DNA of 64,000 nucleotides, from positions 1-64,000 of the forward strand of contig DASO01000006.1 of assembly GCA_002503845.1 (NCBI GenBank). The letters run 5' to 3'. The notes beneath the pieces were generated by a model. That model was not told the origin of the DNA and did no database searches. It was given only the letters and a program-made list of their open reading frames with translations. Made by a program: the position numbers and the translations under genes. The stretch is from Euryarchaeota archaeon UBA24 (lineage in GTDB: Archaea > Halobacteriota > Halobacteria > Halobacteriales > Hikarchaeaceae). Shown here one piece after another: positions 34,609 through 44,800 of this stretch. How positions within the stretch are numbered: the first letter of the stretch is position 1; every line of letters starts with the position of its first letter.

Positions 34609-35502
34609 ATGTCAGAGATAAATGCCATTTTGTTTGCTGTTTTGGCTGCGTTGATTGTTGCGATGACATCGGTAGCAGTCCGGATAGGAACGGAAAAGAG
34701 CAGATCTTCCGACATTTTGGCAGTTGTTGTTATTGTGAATTTAATTGTGTTCATTCCACTGGCATTTTTGATTCACCATCCCAATTATGGGTTGACATCT
34801 CGGTCAGTGGGGGCATTCATTGCTGCGGGTATTGCGGGAACGGTGTTTGCAAGATCACTATATTATGAGGGAATTAGACATATTGGTGCTAGTAGAGCGG
34901 AACCAATAAAAGCATCAAATCCAGTGCTTGCTGCCATTGCTGCAGTTATATTGCTAGGTGAAACGTTGTCCATAGAAATTATCATAGGTATATTGATGAT
35001 AGTCGCAGGTGTCGCGTTGGTCTCGGTGGAAATTGCGACGCACAAGGAAAGGTTGAAAGGGTCATGGAGGGGTGTGTTAATTACATTGTTTGCTTCCTTT
35101 TTTTACGCCCTTGATCCGGTATTTAATAAGATGGGATTGGAAGAAGGCACACCGATATTAGTTGGGTTGGCACTCAAGGCTACGGCGGGAGGGATTGTTT
35201 TCTTTGCTTATCTTTGGTGGAGCGGGAAATTACCAAAACTAGGCGGGGTGGATGGTTCACAGTGGAAATGGATATTGATTGCTGCAATATGTAACACGGG
35301 ATTTTTGGTAGCATATTTTGTTGCGATATCTTCAGGACCTGTGACGATTGTTTTTCCAATAATGCAAACCAGCCCATTGTTGGTTGCAGGGATATCATTT
35401 TTGTTCTTGCAGAAGTTGGAAAAGGTTACTTTTAGGTTGGTGATGGGGGCGGTTGTTGTAGTTATGGGGGCAGTGTTGTTGACACTGTTATCTTTTGCTT
35501 GA
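34609..35502 (+). CDS. EamA/DMT-family transporter
   Basis: A 297-residue membrane protein with ten predicted helices in two EamA repeats, the drug/metabolite transporter fold. The first repeat ends in PIKASNPVLAAIAAVILLGE, the family's conserved 'P-x-x-x-x-x-x-GE' stretch. The second ends similarly with PIMQTSPLLVAGISFLFL. EamA proteins usually export amino acids or metabolites. It is divergent from malate dehydrogenase and converges with the ABC exporter gene. Confidence 0.88.
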   Translation: MSEINAILFAVLAALIVAMTSVAVRIGTEKSRSSDILAVVVIVNLIVFIPLAFLIHHPNYGLTSRSVGAFIAAGIAGTVFARSLYYEGIRHIGASRAEPIKASNPVLAAIAAVILLGETLSIEIIIGILMIVAGVALVSVEIATHKERLKGSWRGVLITLFASFFYALDPVFNKMGLEEGTPILVGLALKATAGGIVFFAYLWWSGKLPKLGGVDGSQWKWILIAAICNTGFLVAYFVAISSGPVTIVFPIMQTSPLLVAGISFLFLQKLEKVTFRLVMGAVVVVMGAVLLTLLSFA

Positions 35503-35529
35503 AGAAAACCAACATAAGGAAAATTAATC

Positions 35530-37365
35530 TTAAGAGGAAGTTGACTGATTTTTCCAGAGAGAGGCATATAGAGGGCTATTTTTCAATAAATCTTCATGAG
35601 AACCATTTGCAATTATTCTCCCATCGTCTAACATTATGATTTTAGTCGATTTATAAACGGAAGCGAGACGGTGGGAAATTATAATAGTGATTCGATTGGA
35701 AGAAGAAGTGGATAGGCTTTCTCGAATATCAGATTCAGTTTCTGTGTCAAGATACCGTGTTGCCTCGTCAATTACAAAAATTGGAGATTGTTTTATCAAT
35801 GCCCGGGCTAACGCCACTCTTTGTCTTTGTCCACCGGATAGAGTTACTCCACGTTCTCCTATTATAGTGTCATACCCATCTGGCAAGGTGGAAATAAATT
35901 CATGGATTCGTGCGGTTTTTGTTGCTTCAATTATCTGTTGTTCAGTGACATTTTGTTGCCCGTATTCTATATTTTCACGGAGAGTTCCAGAGAATAGGTA
36001 GCTATCTTGGCTAACATATGCGATAGATTTTCGGAGACTATAGAGAGTTATTTCTTGAATATTTTTATCTTCTATACATATTGATCCTTCATTGACATCG
36101 TATAGACGTGCGAGGAGCTTTACAAGAGTAGTTTTTCCGCTTCCAGACGGCCCAACAACACCTAATGTTTCTCCTTTTTCTAATCGGAAAGAGATGTCTT
36201 TTAGCACATAGTTTTCAAGAGATGGATATCGGAAAGAAACCTGATTGAAGTTTAGATTCACATTCAGTGGTGAGAAATCAATTGCTTCGGGCGAGTCTAC
36301 GATAGAAGGAGATTGTTTTAACAAACCAAATATACGAGAATTCGATGCTTTGGCACGCTGGTAAGTATTAACTATTTGTCCAAATTGGGCAATTGGCCAA
36401 ACAAATTGTTGGACATAAATGACGAAAGTTACAAAAGTTCCAGGAGTGAGGGGGCGACTGAAACCTAGAGGGGGACCAGAAAGGACCCAGAGTCCACCAA
36501 CAGTGAAAGTTAACACAAATCCAATTCCTGTAATGATGGTCACCATAGGAAAGAATTTTATCCGGGTTGAGATTGCCTCCCAATTGGTATTGTAATACTC
36601 AGAAGAAGAATCAGAAACCCTACCTTTCTCATATGGTTTGGTAGATTCTGTGTTGATTACTTCAATCCCACTAAGATTGTCTTCTAGTCTCGATGACAAT
36701 CCCCCAACACTAGACCTCATTGCGACGTATTTTGGATGAATATTCCTAACAAATAAATAGGCCAAAATTGCAATTATAGGAACTGGGAACATTGCAATAA
36801 TAGTGAGTTCGGGGTTAAGTAAAAAAAGAATTAAACCTACTCCAATGACCATTACTACAAGTCGGAGTGCATCGCTGAAACTAGTACTAAGGAAATCTTC
36901 TAATTGATTTACATCATTGTTGATTATACTCAATAGCTCCCCAGTTCTAGAATCCTCGAAAAAATTCATTGATAAAGCCTGCAAAGCGTCGTATGCATCT
37001 GTTCGAAGTTCGTGTTGAATTTCTTGGGCGAACGCATTCCAACCCCGATCTCCAAGCCACATGGAAACTGCTCCGAGAAAAAATGACAGTGTAATTATTA
37101 CAGAAAAAAGTATGAGAATTGAAGAAGAGGAAAATGATTCAAGTTGGGATGAAAATACATAGGAGGGGGGGAGACTCTGGTCGAAGAAGATTAGATCGAT
37201 TGCTAGACCTAAGAAAAATGCAGGGAGTAGACCAGAAAAGCGTCCGAGAAGGGTTCCGAGTACCCCACAAAAAATATGGAAACGATGATTCCTACCATAA
37301 TGAGTGTATAAATCCAACATAGAATTGGAAGAATTAGCAGGTATTTTTTTAGGAGGAATGTTCAT
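35530..37365 (-). CDS. ABC exporter, fused membrane and ATPase domains
   Basis: A 611-residue half-transporter of the MsbA/type IV exporter class. The first ~330 residues hold six helices with an exporter-type DAYDALQALSMNFFEDSRTGELLS coupling region. The ATPase has Walker A GPSGSGKTT, the signature LSGGQRQRVALARAL and Walker B FVIDEATRYLDTETE, then a switch His in ISHRLA. It should work as a homodimer. Substrates could be lipids or drugs. A flavoprotein of the GGR family is encoded 12 bases upstream on the same strand, so a lipid-related role is conceivable. Confidence 0.9.
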   Translation of the reverse strand: MNIPPKKIPANSSNSMLDLYTHYGRNHRFHIFCGVLGTLLGRFSGLLPAFFLGLAIDLIFFDQSLPPSYVFSSQLESFSSSSILILFSVIITLSFFLGAVSMWLGDRGWNAFAQEIQHELRTDAYDALQALSMNFFEDSRTGELLSIINNDVNQLEDFLSTSFSDALRLVVMVIGVGLILFLLNPELTIIAMFPVPIIAILAYLFVRNIHPKYVAMRSSVGGLSSRLEDNLSGIEVINTESTKPYEKGRVSDSSSEYYNTNWEAISTRIKFFPMVTIITGIGFVLTFTVGGLWVLSGPPLGFSRPLTPGTFVTFVIYVQQFVWPIAQFGQIVNTYQRAKASNSRIFGLLKQSPSIVDSPEAIDFSPLNVNLNFNQVSFRYPSLENYVLKDISFRLEKGETLGVVGPSGSGKTTLVKLLARLYDVNEGSICIEDKNIQEITLYSLRKSIAYVSQDSYLFSGTLRENIEYGQQNVTEQQIIEATKTARIHEFISTLPDGYDTIIGERGVTLSGGQRQRVALARALIKQSPIFVIDEATRYLDTETESDIRESLSTSSSNRITIIISHRLASVYKSTKIIMLDDGRIIANGSHEDLLKNSPLYASLWKNQSTSS

Positions 37366-37377
37366 GTTAAGGAGACA

Positions 37378-38739
37378 TCAGAGGGGTTGATAATCTGATT
37401 CAGCTATTTGCACATAACGCCCATTCCGAAGTGTGAACTTTTCTTTTTTGTAAGCACTTAGAAGTTTGAAACCCCCAAAACCCGCTCTCCTGAGTGCAGA
37501 TAGGATAGAGCTAGTGTCATCACCAGCTAGAACCCTGTTAGTAATTTGGAATACATTGTCCCAATCACTTGGACTGAATCCGCGAACGAGATTGGCAAAC
37601 GCAACGTTTCTTCGGATTTCAGTTCCGATTGCACTTTTCCATTGAGTATTATATTGTTCCAATTGGCCACGGGCTGCAAGGGTTCCAGCGATTTTCCCAG
37701 TTCGAATAGCAACATGAGCACCGCCTTCATGGAAGGCGGATGTGGCCCCCATCGCACCGCCGGTGATGGCTATATTGGCGTGGCCGGGGGAGTCTATTGG
37801 GCGAGTGGAAGAAATAGGATATGTTTCAGTTCCTTTTCGTTTTCCTTTCTGCGATACAAGGGGAAAATCAGATAAATCCAAATCGGGATAAACAAATGAA
37901 AGAAGACGTTCGATATAATCACTGCATCGTGGTATTTGAGTATCTTCGGGGCGAAGTAACAGGTAAGAATCTCGATTTTTGAAAGAATCGATATCCATCC
38001 CAATTGGCATGGTGATGCCGATTCTAGCTGTGTTACCTTCATTTGGGAATATCCAAGGGTACGCTGTGTGGCCGGGTATGTGCCCCCACCAAAATTTAAT
38101 CTTATTTGGTTCGAATAAATCTGAGGGAAGTTCTCGATACTCTTGATAAGCAATATGATTTGCAGTCGTAGTTCCAAGTGCTTTTGTCGCCACTCCAGGG
38201 GGGAGAAGCTGATCCAATACGCCTAGAGTGATGCTTCGTTGCGGTCCATCGGCCAAAATAAGATTGGATGCTAAGAGGGACTCTCCACTTCTTAAGATTA
38301 ATTCATGGGGGCCTGTTTTTGAAACTACTACTTCGTGGACAGTATCCCCAATTCGGCAATCTGCCCCTGCGGAAATGGCATTTTCGAGCATCCAATCATC
38401 AAACATCGCTCGATTATAAGTATATCCAAAATGGGGATATGAAGATTTAATTCCAGTTTTGTACAAACAAACACTTTCTGAGGGTGAGATGAATTCGGCA
38501 CAATCGAGATGCCGAAGAAGGATGCCTTCGGGAAATGTCGACGGGTCAAGTTGCATTAAATCGACCCAATAATCTAGAATTCCAGCTGCATCGGTAGAAT
38601 CGGGGCCAATATTTTTTCTATCCTCACGAGGGACGCCTTTTTCAAATAAAATCGTCTTGGCGCCATTTGATGCTGCTGATTTTGCTGCGATTGCTCCAGC
38701 AGGTCCACCTCCAATGACAGCTACATCTACACGCTCCAT
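37378..38739 (-). CDS. Geranylgeranyl reductase-family flavoprotein (paralogue 1)
   Basis: A 453-residue FAD-dependent oxidoreductase. The N-terminal dinucleotide motif is VIGGGPAGAIAAKSAAS (from about residue 8), and a GGAMGATSAFHEGGAH block near residue 330 matches the second FAD-binding motif of the GGR/halogenase-like group. GGR enzymes saturate isoprenoid chains of archaeal lipids or quinones. It lacks the KPCGD-type cysteine motif of characterised GGRs (here KNIGPDST), so its substrate may differ. It is the upstream partner of the ABC exporter gene. Confidence 0.8.
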   Translation of the reverse strand: MERVDVAVIGGGPAGAIAAKSAASNGAKTILFEKGVPREDRKNIGPDSTDAAGILDYWVDLMQLDPSTFPEGILLRHLDCAEFISPSESVCLYKTGIKSSYPHFGYTYNRAMFDDWMLENAISAGADCRIGDTVHEVVVSKTGPHELILRSGESLLASNLILADGPQRSITLGVLDQLLPPGVATKALGTTTANHIAYQEYRELPSDLFEPNKIKFWWGHIPGHTAYPWIFPNEGNTARIGITMPIGMDIDSFKNRDSYLLLRPEDTQIPRCSDYIERLLSFVYPDLDLSDFPLVSQKGKRKGTETYPISSTRPIDSPGHANIAITGGAMGATSAFHEGGAHVAIRTGKIAGTLAARGQLEQYNTQWKSAIGTEIRRNVAFANLVRGFSPSDWDNVFQITNRVLAGDDTSSILSALRRAGFGGFKLLSAYKKEKFTLRNGRYVQIAESDYQPL

Positions 38740-38797
38740 AATCGAACGCCGATGTCTGTACTATTAAATCCACCTTCCTGGAACTGTGAATAAATAA

Positions 38798-41245
38798 CTA
38801 TGCTATTTTTGTCCAAAGTGCGAGGAGAGGGGGAAGAACAATGATAGAGGACAGATATGCATAAAAGACACTTAGTGCGGTGAGAAGTCCGAAAGAACCA
38901 ATAGCAGGAAAGACTGCGAGATAGAGTGCACCAATACCGAATACTGTTGTAAGCATACTTCCAGTGAGGGCACCTCCAGTTCCTTGCAAGGTCCGATTGA
39001 GAGACTCAAAAAGAGCTTTGCTTGTGCCATATTCATCCACGAACCTGTGTACTATATGTACGGAATAATCAACTCCAAGTCCAACAGTTAAAGCCAAAAC
39101 TGTTGCTGTAAAAGCATCGAATGAGAGTCCCGCCAAGCGCATGCTTCCACCTACTAAGGCCACGGTGACTATAATGGGAAATACATTGATCAAACCTAGC
39201 AAGGGGCGCCGATCTATCAGCCAATATAGGAAAACCAAGAAAACTGCAGTGAGAGATAACGCAACTAAAAGACTTTTTATAGCGGACTGAAGCAGCAACT
39301 CTACAACATCTTCTAGAACCACAGTTTCGCCGGTAGAAATTGCAGAATATCTTTGTTCTTCTGCCAGTATTTTACCGTCTGAAGCGGCGTCTCCAGTGTT
39401 GGCGCCAGCCTTTAGCGAATATATGATTAGAGTGCTGCGGCGATCCTCAGATAAATATTTAAGTGCATCTCCACGTGCAGAGGAGGAGAATAAAGCATCA
39501 TATATGTCATCGAGGTTTTTGTCAGGTACTCCATTTCCATTTCTATCGTTTTTAGAGACTAGTGTAGCGAATTCGGGGGAATTTGCTGCAGTGTCTTGGA
39601 TGACTGTCAAAATACTGTTGGAGACAGCAATCCTATTTTCAGTCGCAAAAGTATCAGGAGGGTTCTGACTAAGTTTGTAGATGGATTCTAAAGCACTATC
39701 ATCACGCATGGGTGCCTCCACAAACAACGTTACAGAACCTCCTTGGGATGTTCCGAAATTGTCGGTTAGGTAATTAAGAGTGCCAATTGAAGAGTATTCA
39801 CTTGGTTTGAAAGGTTCAGGAAGGACCATCAAATAAGAAGCAGATTTTTCAGGGGGTAAGAAATTTTCAACTGTAAACGTGGTATCAATTCCAGTGGCGT
39901 AGTTGAGCGAGAATCCAGAGAGAATGATAACGAAAATTAAAAAGATAACAGGGATTTTTTTAGCGATCCATACTCCTATTTTTAAGGAGTGACCTAAAAA
40001 CGACCCCTCCACTCCAAGGGGTTTTTTAGGGCGTTGTTTTTGGCCTCGGAATTGATCTAGGTGTATTTTTGCCGCAGGTAGGAATATCCCAAAAATTAAA
40101 AATGTAAATACTATACCAATACTAGCAACTACTCCGAAATCCTTGATCGGGGCGAGGGCACTAGTCAGATTTGATAAAAATCCAATTATGGTGGTTGCGG
40201 TGACTATGAAAAATGCGATGAGGATTTGCCGAAGCATACGTGATGCTGCTTCTTTTACACTAGTTTCATCATTTTTTTCTTCGCGGTAACGATTGATAGC
40301 ATGGATACCAAAATCGACACCCAGAGCGAGGAGAATAGGAGGAACTGCAATGAGCATTTGACTGAATGGTATATTTGCAATTCCCATGAATCCAAACGTC
40401 CAGATAATTGCCATAAATAAGGACAAAACTCCCAGTAGTAGATCAACTAAATCTCGATATGCATATATCAAAAATAGAATTATAAACAGAATTGCTGCAG
40501 GAGTTACGATGATCATTGTATCGCCAATAACGTTTCCAAATTCACTTGAGAATATACCAGATCCAAACACCTTTACATCGCCGCCAATGGAAGCAACTTC
40601 TTGTATGCTAACTTGCATGTCCGTTAAAGGATCAGTGCCACTAGTTCCAGAACTCTGTTGAGCAGACTGTGCAGAAGAAGGCAAGGAATGGACTACGACA
40701 CCTATCGTGGAACTAGCAGTCATAGACCCTTCATTGTAGTCGTTGCTGAGAAGGCCAGATAGGGGGAAGTTCTCATTGATAGATCGGAGCGTGGATTTGA
40801 TTTTCGAGGGGGGAGTTTGTTCGATTACATAGATTTGTTTTCTGAGTGTTTGTGCGGATGGGTCGATGGATGTGGCAACTATTTGGGCTACGCTAGAGGT
40901 GCTAACTACGCGGAGATCGTCGTTTTGGTCCAATTCATAGAGAAGTTCTAACATCCGCAAGAGCGATTGTTTGGACAAGACATTCGTACTTACTTGAATT
41001 AGTTGAGTACTTCCAGTATTAGTCGTTTTATCAACAGTGAAGCGCGGGGTGAATTCTTGGTTTATTTCTTGCAGAGCTTTTTCAGAGGGCAAATCGGTTG
41101 TGAATTGTTCTGTTCCCGATTCTGTGGAAATATTTCCCAAACCTGCCGTGAAAATTACAGATAGGACCAAAAATAAAACGATTATTGTCTTCGTACGAGA
41201 CGTGATTAGATCGACTATGGGTTCTACATATGGTTGGAGATCCAT
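38798..41245 (-). CDS. RND/MMPL-family membrane protein
   Basis: An 815-residue two-repeat RND superfamily protein. Each half has one N-terminal helix, a large exterior domain and five helices. The paired transport motifs GVDFGIHAINRYREE and GVDYSVHIVHRFVDE are the conserved TM4-loop signatures of archaeal/MMPL RND proteins. The N-terminal residues resemble hopanoid or lipid exporters and SecDF-like proteins. It follows the COG1361 gene after ten bases and is surely in one operon with it, an arrangement seen in other euryarchaea. Cargo unknown. Confidence 0.9.
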   Translation of the reverse strand: MDLQPYVEPIVDLITSRTKTIIVLFLVLSVIFTAGLGNISTESGTEQFTTDLPSEKALQEINQEFTPRFTVDKTTNTGSTQLIQVSTNVLSKQSLLRMLELLYELDQNDDLRVVSTSSVAQIVATSIDPSAQTLRKQIYVIEQTPPSKIKSTLRSINENFPLSGLLSNDYNEGSMTASSTIGVVVHSLPSSAQSAQQSSGTSGTDPLTDMQVSIQEVASIGGDVKVFGSGIFSSEFGNVIGDTMIIVTPAAILFIILFLIYAYRDLVDLLLGVLSLFMAIIWTFGFMGIANIPFSQMLIAVPPILLALGVDFGIHAINRYREEKNDETSVKEAASRMLRQILIAFFIVTATTIIGFLSNLTSALAPIKDFGVVASIGIVFTFLIFGIFLPAAKIHLDQFRGQKQRPKKPLGVEGSFLGHSLKIGVWIAKKIPVIFLIFVIILSGFSLNYATGIDTTFTVENFLPPEKSASYLMVLPEPFKPSEYSSIGTLNYLTDNFGTSQGGSVTLFVEAPMRDDSALESIYKLSQNPPDTFATENRIAVSNSILTVIQDTAANSPEFATLVSKNDRNGNGVPDKNLDDIYDALFSSSARGDALKYLSEDRRSTLIIYSLKAGANTGDAASDGKILAEEQRYSAISTGETVVLEDVVELLLQSAIKSLLVALSLTAVFLVFLYWLIDRRPLLGLINVFPIIVTVALVGGSMRLAGLSFDAFTATVLALTVGLGVDYSVHIVHRFVDEYGTSKALFESLNRTLQGTGGALTGSMLTTVFGIGALYLAVFPAIGSFGLLTALSVFYAYLSSIIVLPPLLALWTKIA

Positions 41246-41255
41246 TTTAGGTCAC

Positions 41256-43241
41256 TTATTTTTCTACTTGTGAATTCTGACGTCTTCGATAGAAATAGAC
41301 CCCTCCAGCTACTATAACTATGAGAATCCCCACAGGAAGTAAGAAGGTGGATATAGCGCTTTGGCCACCATTCGTAGCGGAATCGACTTCGACGGGTACT
41401 TGATAAGTGTCAGATAGTAGAGTTTCTCCAGAGTTTGTGTCATATTGGAAATCCAAATCTAGTGGATAGATTTTATCTAAAGCCGCGGGTGAGAGGGAGA
41501 TATCAAATACTATTTCAGTGCTTTCTCCAGCAGATAGTTTTGGTATAAATGCAGTATCGTCTCCTGCAGTTATGGGACTCTCGGGGAAGACCTTTGCAGA
41601 GATATCAGTGAGGGTTTCATCATCGACGTTGGTGACTTGCAATACCAATAATCCATTTCCTCCAGGGGAGAAAGTTGAACTGACGGGTGAGACTTCGAAT
41701 ACATCTAATTCAGGAGATACAGTGAGGATAACATCGATTGGGTCGGAAACATGAGATTTTCCATCAGAATCCCTATAACGTATCGAAAGTGAGATTTGTC
41801 TTTGACCTTCGTCTGCAGATTCACTTACATCTAATGAAAATTTAAAAGACTTAGAATCCCCAGTAGAAAGACTTCCAACAGCATATTCTTCTTCGAGAGA
41901 AGAAATGGTCTGAAGATCAGATGTGAAAACAATCACAGCATTTTCAACGGATTGTGGACCGTCATTGACTAAGGTTGCGCTTAGATCGCCTTCGCTTCCA
42001 ACAGATAGCTTGGTGGAAACATCAGTGATTGAGAAAGATTGCTCTCCAAGGGGCGTTACTCCAACGGTTACCGGGTAAGAGGTCCTATCAGAATTGTTGC
42101 TGGATTTATAGATGACCTCAACAATAACCGGGTATGGTCGTACATTAGAATCTTCTGCAAGGCTACTTTTGAAAGAAACTATTTTAGAGGCAGAAGAGGG
42201 CCAATTTCCAACCACATATTCGGCAGTGTGAGAGCCACCAAATGAGAGTTTTGGATCTGTTGATTGTATGAACACTCTTGCGTCAAATATGGCATCTTCA
42301 CCGTCGTTGTTTATGGTAAAAGAGATATCAGCAGCTTGGTCCAAGGATAGATTGGTGGGATTAGATATTACAGAAAATCTTCCAGAATCGGACACAGGGG
42401 AGACTCCTGATTTAATCGATTTTGATTGTTGAGTTTCCCCAAACTCATCCGTATAAGATATGGAGAGGGAGACAGGGTGCACTATACCCATTGATCCTTT
42501 GGCTAATTGGGCCTCGAATTGGATGGACTGAGAACCTCCAGAAGGTATATCTCCAACAAAGGCACTTACACTTTGAGAACCATGGGCACCACTGAAGGTG
42601 AGTTGAGATGATTCAGAGGTCAGAGTTATAGTTGCAGCTGTAGCAGTCTCACTGCCATCATTGCTTAGAACAATATCGAGGGGGCCATATCCATCGAGGA
42701 CGGGGCCCAGAGTGATTTGATCTATTTCGAAAGAGGGTTGAGGTTCAACTATCAAATTGACATTCTGAGTTACAGTTTTTGTTCTCTGGTAATGTCCAGG
42801 GCTGTCCACATCCCCCGTTGCGATTATGAAAGTATAGACATATTCTATTTCTACAGGGAGTGAATAAGTCCCGGGGGCGGCATTCTCATTAACAGAAATT
42901 TTGACAGGAACGGGATCGCTTTCACCTTCTGCCACGTTTCCAATAGGTACAGTTCCGGTTAGAACTTGAATGGGTGCTTCCCCAGGGAACAAGGTCAGTT
43001 TTACGTCTCTGGCGGTTGTGACTCGGGCTTCGGCGCTTGCACCACCACCAACGCTTATTTCACCAGCGTTAAGGATAGAAAAAGAAAGGGTTGTTTCATC
43101 CCCAGGTGAAACTCGATCTTCGGGCAAGAATACACTTATGCTGGGGTTCCCTTGCGCAGATGCGAGTACAGGAGCAGGGATGATTAACATTATAGTTATT
43201 AAGAGGATTAAAGATGTACGAATCCAATTATTAGGTCTCAT
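41256..43241 (-). CDS. COG1361-type cell-surface protein with CARDB-like repeats
   Basis: About 661 residues from the ATG at 43241, which places an N-terminal signal segment (SLILLITIMLII, cleavage near ASAQG) directly after the start; an in-frame ATG at 43265 is the alternative. The body is a string of about four to five CARDB/NEW3-like beta-sandwich repeats of 100-120 residues with NDG or NAG turns. It ends in one membrane helix followed by YRRRQN, so it is anchored outside the cell. Such proteins are often encoded with RND transporters, as here, and may act as an adaptor or S-layer link. Confidence 0.87.
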   Translation of the reverse strand: MRPNNWIRTSLILLITIMLIIPAPVLASAQGNPSISVFLPEDRVSPGDETTLSFSILNAGEISVGGGASAEARVTTARDVKLTLFPGEAPIQVLTGTVPIGNVAEGESDPVPVKISVNENAAPGTYSLPVEIEYVYTFIIATGDVDSPGHYQRTKTVTQNVNLIVEPQPSFEIDQITLGPVLDGYGPLDIVLSNDGSETATAATITLTSESSQLTFSGAHGSQSVSAFVGDIPSGGSQSIQFEAQLAKGSMGIVHPVSLSISYTDEFGETQQSKSIKSGVSPVSDSGRFSVISNPTNLSLDQAADISFTINNDGEDAIFDARVFIQSTDPKLSFGGSHTAEYVVGNWPSSASKIVSFKSSLAEDSNVRPYPVIVEVIYKSSNNSDRTSYPVTVGVTPLGEQSFSITDVSTKLSVGSEGDLSATLVNDGPQSVENAVIVFTSDLQTISSLEEEYAVGSLSTGDSKSFKFSLDVSESADEGQRQISLSIRYRDSDGKSHVSDPIDVILTVSPELDVFEVSPVSSTFSPGGNGLLVLQVTNVDDETLTDISAKVFPESPITAGDDTAFIPKLSAGESTEIVFDISLSPAALDKIYPLDLDFQYDTNSGETLLSDTYQVPVEVDSATNGGQSAISTFLLPVGILIVIVAGGVYFYRRRQNSQVEK

Positions 43242-43348
43242 ATTATAGATAGGTACGCGGTCCATTTGTTAAAAAGGTAATCAAATATGAAATAGAGCAT
43301 ATTTGTTTCGATAAATATAACCTGTCACAAAAGGAATTTATTGTGTAT

Positions 43349-44782
43349 ATGCAAGCAGATCTTGTAATTAAGAATTGTACGATAGTAACTCCAGATGGAT
43401 TGATGGAGAATGCGGGAGTAGCTGCAAAAGACGGAAAAATAGTAGCGGTAGGTTCGTCTGATGCACTGCCAAGTGGCAGTAGAGAAATTGATGCTACGGG
43501 GAAATACCTGACCTCGGGGATCATAGACTGTCACATTCACAATCGCGAACCTGGACTCGAATATAAAGAAGATTGGGGAACCGCGACCCAAGCTGCAGCA
43601 GCAGGGGGCGTGACCACAGTCATAGGAATGCCCAACTGCATACCGGTTATCGATGCACCGGAGCATCTTAAACTTAAATTTGAAAAGGGAGAAGAGAAGG
43701 CGTATGTCGATTTCCAATCCTATGTTGTAATAACATCAGATAATGCTACAGAAGAAAGTGTAAATGCTCTAAATGAAGCAGGGTGTGTTGGATACAAAGT
43801 GTTTTTAGGAACCACCATTGGTGCGATTCCACCTCCAAATGATGGGGAACTACTTGATGCGATGCATGCAATTGCAAAGACTGGAAAGAGACTAGGATTC
43901 CATGAAGAAGATGATGAGATTCTGAAACATTATGAGGCTCAGTTCATTGAACAAGGGTTGAATGATCCTATCTACCACTCGTGGTCGAGACCTCCTGTTT
44001 GTGAAAGGGAAGCAGTAGGAAGAACCATATTGTTCTCAGAACATACGGGATGTCCAATTCACGAGTTCCACTTGGCCTCGGGGTCTGGTGCTCAGATGGT
44101 TCTTGATGCTAAAAAGAAAGGAATAAATGTAACTGCAGAAACTATGCCTCACTACTTGTGGTTCAACGAAGAAGTGATGCGTGATAAGGGCAATGTTGCT
44201 CGAATTCAACCGCCAATTAGAGATCAGATTGAGCAAGATATGCTTTGGGATATCGGAATTCATGGTGGTGGGATTGATTGTATAGCGACTGATCACTCAC
44301 CTCACACAGATGAAGAGAAAGGAATGGACGATCCGTTCCAGAATACATGGAATGTCATCTCGGGATTTGTCGGATTAGAATCAGAAGTTGCAGCAATGCT
44401 TACTTTTGTAAATGATGGAAAACTCACATTGGAAAAGTGGGTTGACATGCACAGTAAAAGACCCGCAGAGATTTGGGGAATGTACCCAGAGAAAGGATCT
44501 CTTCGAATTGGAACTGATGCAGATTTCACCGTTTTTGATCTAAACGAAACTTGGACTATGGACAGGAAGAATCTCCATTCTAAAAATACAGCGACACCAT
44601 TCCATGGGGAAACATTCAAAGGTAGGGCTACGATGACGGTTGTTCGAGGAAAAGTGGTATACGAAGATGGAAAGGTAGTTGGAGAAAGAGGGTTTGGAAC
44701 ATTAGTAGATGTGGACAAAATGCCTTGGAACTCTCCTAGGAAATTAACAGAACCGCGCGCAGAATATAAACAGTATACATAA
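43349..44782 (+). CDS. Cyclic amidohydrolase, allantoinase/dihydropyrimidinase-like
   Basis: A 477-residue TIM-barrel hydrolase from the ATG at 43349 (a GTG two codons earlier is possible). Metal ligands are the H62-x-H64 pair in GIIDCHIHNREPG, the likely carbamylated lysine K150 in GYKVFLGTT, H185 in GFHEED, H241 in EFHLASG and D315 in ATDHSPHT. This set marks cyclic amide hydrolases such as allantoinase, hydantoinase and dihydroorotase. A pyrimidine role is less likely because no pyr genes are near. A C45 amide hydrolase gene follows 18 bases later. Confidence 0.88.
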   Translation: MQADLVIKNCTIVTPDGLMENAGVAAKDGKIVAVGSSDALPSGSREIDATGKYLTSGIIDCHIHNREPGLEYKEDWGTATQAAAAGGVTTVIGMPNCIPVIDAPEHLKLKFEKGEEKAYVDFQSYVVITSDNATEESVNALNEAGCVGYKVFLGTTIGAIPPPNDGELLDAMHAIAKTGKRLGFHEEDDEILKHYEAQFIEQGLNDPIYHSWSRPPVCEREAVGRTILFSEHTGCPIHEFHLASGSGAQMVLDAKKKGINVTAETMPHYLWFNEEVMRDKGNVARIQPPIRDQIEQDMLWDIGIHGGGIDCIATDHSPHTDEEKGMDDPFQNTWNVISGFVGLESEVAAMLTFVNDGKLTLEKWVDMHSKRPAEIWGMYPEKGSLRIGTDADFTVFDLNETWTMDRKNLHSKNTATPFHGETFKGRATMTVVRGKVVYEDGKVVGERGFGTLVDVDKMPWNSPRKLTEPRAEYKQYT

Positions 44783-44800
44783 ACGGAATAATATTTTAAA

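Noticed and set aside
34494..34754. N-terminal extension of malate dehydrogenase
   Set aside because: The Rossmann GGAGTIGS strand should be N-terminal, and the extension runs into the divergent transporter gene's coding region.
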